Shown here: one piece after another, positions 1 to 8,270 of the stretch | Position numbering within the stretch: position 1 is the first letter of the stretch | How the letters are laid out: every line of letters starts with the position of its first letter | NCBI GenBank assembly: GCA_945787295.1 | Contig: CALZHQ010000080.1 | Coordinates: 1-13,178, forward strand | DNA length: 13,178 bases | Direction of reading: 5' to 3' | Source of the DNA: an uncultured Desulfuromonadales bacterium | GTDB taxonomy: Bacteria; Desulfobacterota; Desulfuromonadia; Desulfuromonadales; Geopsychrobacteraceae | The notes under the pieces: generated by a model | Databases searched by the model: none | Told to the model about the DNA's origin: nothing | What the model saw: only the letters and a program-made list of their open reading frames with translations | Program-made: the position numbers and the translations under genes

Positions 1-2498
<2,498 letters not shown>

Positions 2499-2524
2499 GC
2501 TGATTCCGTTCAGCTGACGAAAAC

Positions 2525-2559
2525 GCTCCCGGTGCGAAAGTGCCGGGAGCTTTTTTTTT
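2525..2559 (+). terminator. Intrinsic terminator after nifJ
   Basis: An 8-base perfect stem (GCTCCCGG at 2525-2532 with CCGGGAGC at 2543-2550) continues through two G-U pairs and a C-G pair to a GAAA tetraloop (2536-2539). Nine T residues follow (2551-2559). It starts 27 bases after the nifJ stop. A smaller hairpin (AGCTGA 2498-2503 with TCAGCT 2510-2515) lies just before it. It separates nifJ from the ovothiol operon. Confidence 0.93.
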
Positions 2560-2575
2560 GTCGCGAAACAGCGCA

Positions 2576-2603
2576 TTCCGAGCAGAACTGTTATGTTTAT
2601 ACT
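2576..2603 (+). promoter_or_regulatory. Possible sigma-70 promoter of the ovothiol operon
   Basis: TATACT at 2598-2603 matches the -10 consensus in five of six positions and lies 40 bases before the ovoA start, just after the nifJ terminator. The -35 match is poor (TTCCGA at 2576-2581, spacing 16), so the promoter is weak, activator-dependent or wrongly placed. A promoter is expected in this short gap because the upstream terminator is strong. Confidence 0.35.
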
Positions 2604-2643
2604 TAGCAAACGGCTATTCTTTGTTACCTCCAGGAGATGAGTG

Positions 2644-4761
2644 ATGGCGATCATGGAACTGCGAAACAGTCGTACGATTATTCTCAATCAAGGTGCCGCC
2701 GAAAGAAAACGGGAAGAGATCCGCGCCTATTTCCATAAAACCTACAGCATCGATGAGCAGCTCTATGAAACCCTGGTTGATGATGCGGCATTTTATCTGC
2801 GCGCAGAACCGTTGCGCCATCCACTGATCTTCTATCTCGGACATACGGCGACCTTCTATATCAACAAACTGATCATTTCCAAATTAATCAGTGAACGGAT
2901 CAATCCGCGCTTCGAAGCAATGTTTGCCGTCGGGGTCGACGAGATGTCCTGGGACGACTTGAACGAAGCCAACTATGATTGGCCTTGTGTCGACGAGCTC
3001 AAAGCGTACCGGGAGCAGGTCCGGGATCTGGTCGATGGTGTCATAAGTGATCTGCCGCTGCAGCTGCCGATCGACTGGCACAGCCCGTTCTGGGCGATCA
3101 TGATGGGTATTGAGCACCAACGAATTCATCTGGAAACCTCCTCGGTGATTATCCGCCGGCTGCCGCTCGACAAGGTACGGCAGCTGCCGCTCTGGGACAT
3201 CTGTCAGGAATCCGGGCCGGCGCCGCAGAATCAGTTGCTGCCGGTTGCTGGCGGGTTGGTCGAACTGGGGAAGAACAAAGATCATCCTCTCTATGGTTGG
3301 GACAATGAATATGGGGCTCACCGGTTTACGGTCGATGATTTTCAAGCAACCCAGTACCTGGTCTCCAACCAGGAATATCTGGCATTCGTCACGTCGGGCG
3401 GCTACCGCAAGACAGAGTTCTGGACCGACGAGGGACAACGCTGGCTCCGCTTCAGCAAAGCGGAACAGCCGTTGTTCTGGATCAAAACCGGCAGTGATTA
3501 CCGCTTCCGCACCATGGCGCAGGAGATTGCGATGCCTTGGGATTGGCCGGTCGAGGTCAACTACCTGGAAGCCAAGGCGTTCTGTAACTGGAAGGCCAAG
3601 GACAGCGGCCAGCCGATCCGTCTGCCGACCGAAGACGAATGGTACCGGCTGCGTGATCAACTCGAACTGCCCGATCAGCCTTACTGGGAAAAGGCTCCGG
3701 GGAATATCAACCTGGAATACTGGGCCTCCTCCTGCCCGGTCAACCGCTTCCGCCAGGGCGATTTTTTTGATGTGGTCGGCAATGTCTGGCAGTGGACTGA
3801 AACCCCCATCACCGGTTTCAACGGATTTGAAGTCCATCCTTGCTACGATGATTTTTCCACCCCGACCTTCGATACCCAGCATAACCTGATCAAGGGCGGC
3901 TCCTGGATTTCGACCGGCAACGAGGCAACCCGCGACAGCCGCTACGCCTTCCGGCGACATTTCTTTCAGCATGCCGGCTTCCGCTATGTTGCCGCCGAAC
4001 AACCGGTCGCAACGTCACAGGCAATGTACGAAACCGACAGTTCGGTAGCCCAGTATTGTGATGCCCACTTTGGCCCGGATAAATTCGGCGTCGAAAACTT
4101 TCCGCGACGGTTGGTCGATCTTTGTCTTGAAGCCCTGTCGACGCGGCCGAAACGCCGCGCTCTCGATCTTGGCTGTGCGGTCGGGCGGGGCAGCTTCGAG
4201 CTGGCAAAGCACTTTGAGTTTGTCACCGGAATCGATTTTTCCGCCCGCTTTATCCGCATTGCTTACCAGCTGCAGGAAAAAGGAGTGATCCACTACCAGC
4301 TGCCGGAGGAGGGGGAGATCGTCAGCTACCACGAGAAGCGCCTGAGCGATTTCGATCTGGCGGGGACTGGAGAGCGGATCGAGTTCTATCAGGGGGATGC
4401 CCACAACCTCAAGCCCCAGTTCGGCGACTACGATCTGATTCTCGCGGCCAACCTGATCGATCGCCTCTATGAGCCGGCGCGGTTCTTAAATACAATCCAC
4501 CAGCGTCTCAAGGTTGGTGGATTACTGGTGCTCGCTTCGCCCTATACCTGGCTGGAAGAGTACACCAAGAAAGAACATTGGATCGGCGGGATCCGCAAGG
4601 CCGGCGAACCCTACACCAGCTTTGAAGGCCTGCATGACCAGCTGGAAAAACATTTCCAGCGGCTGTCGGAACCGCAGGATGTCGAATTCGTCATCCGTGA
4701 AACCGCCCGCAAGTACCAGCACACCGTTTCGCAAGTCAGCATCTGGGAGCGGATTCGGTGA
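2644..4761 (+). CDS. ovoA: 5-histidylcysteine sulfoxide synthase / 4-mercaptohistidine N-methyltransferase OvoA
   Basis: First and last enzyme of ovothiol synthesis: a non-heme iron sulfoxide synthase joins cysteine to C5 of histidine using O2, and the fused methyltransferase methylates the imidazole of 5-thiohistidine to give ovothiol. The order of domains in 705 residues is diagnostic. An N-terminal DinB-like part (about 20-180) carries the iron ligands His67 and the EHQRIH motif (His158, His162). A formylglycine-generating-enzyme-like domain (about 200-450) follows, with RLPTEDEW, GNVWQWTE and KGGSW. The C-terminal SAM methyltransferase (about 460-705) has its SAM motif at ALDLGCAVGRG (506-516). 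EgtB of ergothioneine synthesis lacks this C-terminal domain. ATG 2644 is chosen because AGGAG (2632-2636) lies 7 bases upstream; GTG 2641 and ATG 2653 are in frame but badly spaced. The last codon overlaps the start of ovoB by 4 bases. Confidence 0.93.
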   Translation: MAIMELRNSRTIILNQGAAERKREEIRAYFHKTYSIDEQLYETLVDDAAFYLRAEPLRHPLIFYLGHTATFYINKLIISKLISERINPRFEAMFAVGVDEMSWDDLNEANYDWPCVDELKAYREQVRDLVDGVISDLPLQLPIDWHSPFWAIMMGIEHQRIHLETSSVIIRRLPLDKVRQLPLWDICQESGPAPQNQLLPVAGGLVELGKNKDHPLYGWDNEYGAHRFTVDDFQATQYLVSNQEYLAFVTSGGYRKTEFWTDEGQRWLRFSKAEQPLFWIKTGSDYRFRTMAQEIAMPWDWPVEVNYLEAKAFCNWKAKDSGQPIRLPTEDEWYRLRDQLELPDQPYWEKAPGNINLEYWASSCPVNRFRQGDFFDVVGNVWQWTETPITGFNGFEVHPCYDDFSTPTFDTQHNLIKGGSWISTGNEATRDSRYAFRRHFFQHAGFRYVAAEQPVATSQAMYETDSSVAQYCDAHFGPDKFGVENFPRRLVDLCLEALSTRPKRRALDLGCAVGRGSFELAKHFEFVTGIDFSARFIRIAYQLQEKGVIHYQLPEEGEIVSYHEKRLSDFDLAGTGERIEFYQGDAHNLKPQFGDYDLILAANLIDRLYEPARFLNTIHQRLKVGGLLVLASPYTWLEEYTKKEHWIGGIRKAGEPYTSFEGLHDQLEKHFQRLSEPQDVEFVIRETARKYQHTVSQVSIWERIR

Positions 4762-5945
4762 CAGCGCCCCCGTTCGACGTTACGCGGGCGCGCCGCGAGA
4801 CCCGCGGTTGTCGAGAACTGATTCATTTCAATAATGCCGGCGCCGCTTTGATGCCGGCGCCGGTGTGTGACGTTCTCCATAGCTACCTGCGGCAGGAAGA
4901 GCTGCAGGGAGGCTACGAGGTCATGGATAAGCAGGCCGCGGCGCTGGAGAATTTTTATCTGGCCGTGGCGAAGTTGATAAACTGCGACCGTGAAGAGGTC
5001 GCTTTTGTCGATAGTGCCAGCCGCGGATGGGCGGCGGCCTTTTATGCCTTCGATTTCCAGCCGGGCGACCGTATCCTGACCAGCGGTGCAGAGTACGGCA
5101 GCAACCTGGTGGCGATGCTGCACAGGGTGAAAAAATGTGGGGTCGAAATCGACGTCATTCCGGACGATGAGGACGGGCAGATCGATTTGGATGCTTTGCA
5201 ACAGCGGATCGATGGCCGGGTTAAGCTGATTGCGCTGACCCACATTCCCTCCGGTAACGGCTTGATCAACCCGGCCGCAGCCGTCGGCCGGATTGCCAAT
5301 GCGGTCGCGATTCCCTTCCTGCTCGATGCCTGTCAATCTCTCGGTCAACTGCCGCTCGATGTTGCAAAACTCGGTTGTGATCTGCTCTGCGGCACCGGAC
5401 GAAAATTTCTCCGCGGGCCACGTGGCACCGGACTACTTTATGTGCGCAGACGTCTGCTCGAGCGGCTGGAACCAGCGCAATTAAATCAGCATGCCGCCAA
5501 TTTGCATGGGACTGAAGATTATCACTTACGCGAGGATGCCCGCAGATACGAATTCTGGGAACGAAGTTACGCCGGCCAGGTCGCCCTTGGGGTGGCTATC
5601 GATTATGCCCTTGGGTGGGCGCTGGATGCGATTGCCAATCGGGTTCAAGATTTGGCAACGGGTTTGCGGAGCGCTCTCGCTGATGTTCCGAATATCACCG
5701 TGACCGATGTCGGAGTAGAAAAATCAGCAATTGTCACTTTTTCTGTTGCCGGACAGGCTGCGACTGCTCTACAAAGGGGGCTGGCAGCAGCAGGGATCAA
5801 TTTATCGCTGGTGCCCGCTTCGGCCAATCCGTGTCTGTTCAGGGGGCAAGCTCCGACGAATCAGTTGCGGGCCTCGCTGCATTATTACAACACTGAAGTG
5901 GAAATCGAGACCTTTTGCGCTGTCCTGCGGCGCCTGCTGGCATAA
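4758..5945 (+). CDS. ovoB: PLP-dependent 5-histidylcysteine sulfoxide lyase, OvoB-like (class V aminotransferase fold)
   Basis: Expected to cleave the C-S bond of the OvoA product, releasing 5-thiohistidine with a pyruvate/ammonia-type by-product; this is the step between the two OvoA activities. The protein of 395 residues has the class V (cysteine desulfurase/EgtE-like) fold: an N-terminal HFNNAGAALMP motif (23-33), the PLP-binding Asp190 and Gln193 in LLDACQS, and the Schiff-base Lys216 in GTGRKFLRGPRGTG. No desulfurase-type active-site Cys loop is seen near the C terminus, in line with a lyase rather than a persulfide-forming enzyme. The start is GTG at 4758, overlapping the ovoA stop as GTGA, a typical arrangement for translational coupling. 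Fold assignment is sure; the specific OvoB role rests on coupling to ovoA and on known ovoA-linked PLP lyases. An unrelated class V enzyme is the alternative. Confidence 0.85.
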   Translation: MTAPPFDVTRARRETRGCRELIHFNNAGAALMPAPVCDVLHSYLRQEELQGGYEVMDKQAAALENFYLAVAKLINCDREEVAFVDSASRGWAAAFYAFDFQPGDRILTSGAEYGSNLVAMLHRVKKCGVEIDVIPDDEDGQIDLDALQQRIDGRVKLIALTHIPSGNGLINPAAAVGRIANAVAIPFLLDACQSLGQLPLDVAKLGCDLLCGTGRKFLRGPRGTGLLYVRRRLLERLEPAQLNQHAANLHGTEDYHLREDARRYEFWERSYAGQVALGVAIDYALGWALDAIANRVQDLATGLRSALADVPNITVTDVGVEKSAIVTFSVAGQAATALQRGLAAAGINLSLVPASANPCLFRGQAPTNQLRASLHYYNTEVEIETFCAVLRRLLA

Positions 5946-5951
5946 GTTACG

Positions 5952-6854
5952 ATGCAACTTATTTCCATATTTATCGATGTCATTATGCCGGTGTTCGGCA
6001 TTGTCCTGCTCGGCTTTCTAGTTGGTGGCCGCTTGCAGTTGCAGGCTGTGACTCTGACCCGTACCGCCTATTTTATTTTTGTCCCGGCGTTTATCTTTCA
6101 AGCGATCAGCACCGCTGAAATCCAGCTCGACATTGCCCTGAAGATGGTCTGTTTCATCGTCGTTGCTCATTTGCTGGCGGTGTTTGCCGCTGGTGGAATC
6201 GGCCGGGCTCTCGGCCGCTCCAAAGAGATGATCGCGGCATTTGTGATGATCGCCTCTTTCGGCAATGTCGGAAATTATGGTTTGGCGATGATCCAGTTTC
6301 ACCTGGGGGAGCAGGCCATCGCTCCCGCCAGTATCTATTTTGTTGCCATTTCCATCAGTGCTTTTGTGATCTGTGTCGGTGCAGCCGGTTGGGCTCACGG
6401 AGGCAGCAAAGGAGCGCTCTGGGGCGTGCTGAAAACCCCGGCCTTGTGGGCCCTTCCACCGGCTCTGCTGGTTTCGGTCGGCGGCATGCCGGTACCGCTG
6501 ATGCTCTCGAGGATGATCGGTCTGTTGGCAGATGCAATGATTCCGGTGATGCTGTTCGCCCTCGGGTTGCAGTTGTTGGAGCAGCGGCGGGTCTCCGTGG
6601 TCGCCGATGTCTGGCTGGCCTCTGGAATCCGCCTGTTACTGGTTCCGGCGATAGCCTATGGGGTGGCGATCCCTTTCGCTTTAAACCCACTCGAAACGGC
6701 AACCGGTATTCTGCAGGCGGGGATGCCGACGGCAATTCTGGTGGCAATTATCGCCAAGGAGAATGACATCGTGCCCAGATTTGTGACTTCAGTGGTGGTG
6801 GTTTCAACCCTGGCCAGTCTGGTGACCTTGACACTGTTGATGGTGTTTCTCTGA
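5952..6854 (+). CDS. AEC-family (auxin efflux carrier-like) membrane transporter
   Basis: A 300-residue, very hydrophobic protein that matches the AEC (Mem_trans) family: N-terminal FIDVIMPVFGIVLLGFLVG, a loop motif SFGNVGNYGLAM in the middle, and a second half with ALGLQLLE and GILQAGMPTAILVAIIA, where conserved small and polar residues break the helices. About nine or ten membrane segments can be counted, as usual for the family, whose known members carry small organic anions such as malate. It starts with ATG 6 bases after the ovoB stop and so is almost surely co-transcribed with ovoA-ovoB. By position it could export or import ovothiol, 5-thiohistidine or a related acid; that substrate is an inference. 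No clear terminator follows it. Family call is strong, substrate unknown. Confidence 0.9.
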   Translation: MQLISIFIDVIMPVFGIVLLGFLVGGRLQLQAVTLTRTAYFIFVPAFIFQAISTAEIQLDIALKMVCFIVVAHLLAVFAAGGIGRALGRSKEMIAAFVMIASFGNVGNYGLAMIQFHLGEQAIAPASIYFVAISISAFVICVGAAGWAHGGSKGALWGVLKTPALWALPPALLVSVGGMPVPLMLSRMIGLLADAMIPVMLFALGLQLLEQRRVSVVADVWLASGIRLLLVPAIAYGVAIPFALNPLETATGILQAGMPTAILVAIIAKENDIVPRFVTSVVVVSTLASLVTLTLLMVFL

Positions 6855-7158
6855 AAAGTCAGTATTGTTAAGTGCTTATGAATGACTTAACAGAGTAACG
6901 AAATGGCTCAGTTTCTTGACAGATTCTCTGGGTATGATAACTGTTAATCAAGGCGGATGATGATTTTCAGTTCGCACTGTTAGATGCATAAGAAGGTTCC
7001 GCTGCTGCCTCCCGATTCCCTCCCTCTTGAGGAACTCATTGTCGTTGTTTTTTTGACCGCCTGCCGCAATAAGAACTGACTTCTACATCTTTTATGGATC
7101 TTATCCTGTGCTAGAGCTGAGAGGTGTTTCTGAACTGCCGAGGGAAGAGGAGGCGGAA
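6855..7158. other. Intergenic region upstream of the membrane protein/XRE pair
   Basis: About 300 bases with no convincing gene. It holds the TGTTAAGT inverted repeat, further TGTTAA-like half-sites, and possible promoter elements: TTGACA at 6916-6921 and TATGAT at 6933-6938. These two are only 11 bases apart, so they cannot serve one sigma-70 promoter. A long pyrimidine-rich stretch (about 7003-7027) and a seven-T run (7048-7054) follow. The strong Shine-Dalgarno of the next gene (GAGGAGG, 7147-7153) ends the region. The true promoter of the next operon probably lies here but I cannot place it. Confidence 0.5.
6866..6892. repeat. Inverted repeat TGTTAAGT-N11-ACTTAACA after the transporter gene
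   Basis: Eight-base perfect arms (6866-6873 and 6885-6892) with an 11-base spacer, starting 12 bases after the transporter stop. No T-run follows, so it is not an ordinary intrinsic terminator. The half-site TGTTAA recurs at 6942-6947, and a variant TGTTAG is at 6979-6984, all upstream of the membrane protein/XRE gene pair. This spacing suits a regulator operator, possibly for the XRE protein encoded downstream, but an mRNA hairpin at the transporter 3' end is equally possible. Confidence 0.5.
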
Positions 7159-7539
7159 ATGATTGAACTAGCAGCAGTCCTGGGAGCCTTCTTCCTTTAT
7201 CTGGTTGGGCTGCCTCTGGTGGGGATGCTGGGGTTTCTCTGTTGCAGAGCCCTATTGCCTTACCTGCTAGGGAGCGGTATCGTTTATGGGCTACTTTCGA
7301 CCTTGTTCGCCGGTTTGACCAGCAGCCTTCTGTTGTTGCTGGCGATCGCCCTCTGGTCTGTTCCTGCTCTTTGTGTCCGCTATTGGCCGAGCCTTAAAGG
7401 CAAAAGCATGAGTTGGCATCAGGGGCATTATCGCGCCTCCTTAGTCGTGGCCACCCTTGGCCTCTGTGCCAGACGGCAGCAGGACATCGGGGGGGCTTAT
7501 CCCCTGGCGGCCGGTTCGGCAAAGCTGAAAGCTGGCTAG
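7159..7539 (+). CDS. Small hypothetical integral membrane protein
   Basis: No family recognised. The product has 126 residues: roughly residues 1-72 form three closely spaced hydrophobic segments (about 3-27, 29-47, 49-72), and the rest is a soluble, basic tail with RYWPSLKGK, RRQQ and KLKAG, which by the positive-inside rule would be cytoplasmic. ATG 7159 is chosen because a near-perfect Shine-Dalgarno (GAGGAGG, 7147-7153) precedes it by 5 bases; a GTG 17 codons upstream is in frame but has no ribosome site. The next gene begins 4 bases after the stop, so the two are likely translated together. A membrane partner for the adjacent DNA-binding protein (sensor, anti-regulator or regulated target) is one possibility, not shown by the sequence. 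Confidence 0.7.
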   Translation: MIELAAVLGAFFLYLVGLPLVGMLGFLCCRALLPYLLGSGIVYGLLSTLFAGLTSSLLLLLAIALWSVPALCVRYWPSLKGKSMSWHQGHYRASLVVATLGLCARRQQDIGGAYPLAAGSAKLKAG

Positions 7540-7543
7540 TGGG

Positions 7544-7984
7544 ATGGAAAGTCAGCCTGCTGACCAACTGCAAATTGGTCAACGCCTCAGAACAATCCGC
7601 CAGAAATTGCGGATGTCGCAAAAAGAACTGGGAGAGAATCTGGCAATTTCCGGCTGTTACCTGTCGATGCTGGAAAATGGCTTGCGTCAACCATCGGAAC
7701 ACCTCATCCGTCTGCTCTGTGTGACGCAGGGCGTCAATCGACAATGGTTGGAGAGCGGTCGTGGGGAGATTTTCTACTCCGGGGCAACCCGCTCTGCAAC
7801 TTCTTATGCGGCCCACCTGCCATACGACCGTAAATTGATGAAACATGCTATCCACCTGGTGTCCCAGGTCTTTATCGACCTGGAGCAGGGGGGACTGTCG
7901 GAAGACCAGAGCGATTTGGTTCTCGACTGTTATGAACAGCTGGTTCTCGAGCAAAAGGGGCAAGTGACCGGAAGAAAAGTGTGA
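7544..7984 (+). CDS. XRE-family helix-turn-helix transcriptional regulator
   Basis: A 146-residue protein with an N-terminal Cro/C1-type helix-turn-helix at about residues 10-66: IGQRLRTIRQKLRMSQKELG followed by the recognition helix region around SGCYLSMLENGLRQPSEHLIRLL. Then comes a VNRQWLESGRGEIF segment, commonly seen after the HTH in phage-repressor-like and stand-alone regulators of this class. The C-terminal 70 residues are helical and acidic and may dimerise; no enzymatic or ligand domain is recognisable. The start lies 4 bases after the stop of the membrane protein gene with only a poor Shine-Dalgarno, which suggests translational coupling. Its target is unknown; the TGTTAA half-sites 500-680 bases upstream are candidates for autoregulation. 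Confidence 0.88.
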   Translation: MESQPADQLQIGQRLRTIRQKLRMSQKELGENLAISGCYLSMLENGLRQPSEHLIRLLCVTQGVNRQWLESGRGEIFYSGATRSATSYAAHLPYDRKLMKHAIHLVSQVFIDLEQGGLSEDQSDLVLDCYEQLVLEQKGQVTGRKV

Positions 7985-8044
7985 GGGAAGAGCAGCCATT
8001 CCGCTCGATTTTGGATGAATGGGCAGTTCATTGTCTGGAAAAGT

Positions 8045-8073
8045 TTGACTTGTTTTACTCTCTGTGATATTTC
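8045..8073 (+). promoter_or_regulatory. Sigma-70-like promoter with extended -10 for the leader/aminotransferase transcript
   Basis: TTGACT (8045-8050) matches the -35 consensus in five of six positions and is followed after 17 bases by TATTTC (8068-8073). The latter is a weak -10, but it is preceded directly by TGA, giving the extended -10 TGn element. Transcription would begin near 8080, about 23 bases before the leader peptide start. No other promoter of this quality occurs between the XRE gene and the leader. Confidence 0.6.
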
Positions 8074-8102
8074 ATTCAGCTAAATTTTGTTTACGGAGTT
8101 CA

Positions 8103-8165
8103 ATGATGATCAAAACTGCAGCAGCGGCAGCACGAGCGATTCAGGCGGCGACCTACGCCTGTTAA
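8103..8165 (+). CDS. Alanine-rich leader peptide (20 codons) of an attenuator
   Basis: A short ORF with its own ribosome site (GGAG, 8095-8098) and two start options, ATG 8103 or ATG 8106. It encodes 20 residues of which nine are alanine: a run of five in a row (codons 8118-8132), one at 8136, two at 8145-8150 and one at 8157. Eight of the nine are GCA or GCG, the codons read by the UGC-anticodon tRNA-Ala; only one is GCC. The stop TAA (8163-8165) directly abuts the antiterminator strand (8166-8173). A terminator and an aminotransferase gene follow. This is the standard arrangement of ribosome-mediated attenuation, here with alanine as the apparent regulating amino acid. The peptide itself probably has no function. 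Confidence 0.75.
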   Translation: MMIKTAAAAARAIQAATYAC

Positions 8166-8227
8166 CTGTCCATCACCCTCAGGGTGAGCTGCACGCGTTT
8201 GTAAAAACATACCGAGGCCATGGACAG
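8166..8227 (+). promoter_or_regulatory. Antiterminator pairing of the alanine attenuator
   Basis: CTGTCCAT at 8166-8173 is perfectly complementary to ATGGACAG at 8220-8227. The latter covers six bases of the terminator's 5' arm plus two of its loop, so the two structures exclude each other. Between them a small hairpin (TCACCC 8173-8178 with GGGTGA 8182-8187) would be enclosed or compete at its edge. A ribosome finishing the leader peptide at 8163-8165 would cover 8166-8173 and let the terminator form. A ribosome stalled at the Ala run 8118-8132 would leave it free. Seen directly: the complementarity and spacing; the mechanism is inferred. Confidence 0.65.
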
Positions 8228-8250
8228 AGAAGTCCATGGCCTTTTTCTTT
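8215..8250 (+). terminator. Attenuator terminator before the aminotransferase gene
   Basis: A perfect 10-base stem, GGCCATGGAC (8216-8225) with GTCCATGGCC (8232-8241), has a six-base loop (AGAGAA) and can be extended by A8215-T8242. TTTTTCTTT follows directly. It lies after the leader peptide and 20 bases before the start of the aminotransferase gene, with no promoter between. It must therefore be read through for the gene to be expressed from the upstream promoter. Confidence 0.92.
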
Positions 8251-8270
8251 GTTGAATGGGAGAGGCGAAA

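Noticed and set aside
2884..4002. Long reverse-strand open frame (372 codons) opposite ovoA
   Set aside because: It lies fully opposite a strongly conserved gene, shows no known domain and has no ribosome site; it is a shadow of GC-rich codon usage.
2644..4761. EgtB (ergothioneine) instead of OvoA
   Set aside because: The fused C-terminal SAM methyltransferase and the ~705-residue length fit OvoA; no egtD-like gene is adjacent.
6916..6938. TTGACA (6916) with TATGAT (6933) as a sigma-70 promoter
   Set aside because: The two hexamers are 11 bases apart instead of 16-18, and no good -10 lies at the proper distance from TTGACA.
7108..7158. GTG 7108 as start of the membrane protein gene
   Set aside because: It has no ribosome site and adds a charged stretch; ATG 7159 has a near-perfect Shine-Dalgarno at the right distance.
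7394..7999. Reverse-strand open frame (201 codons) opposite the XRE gene
   Set aside because: The + strand codes for a clear XRE helix-turn-helix protein; the reverse product has no motif and no ribosome site.
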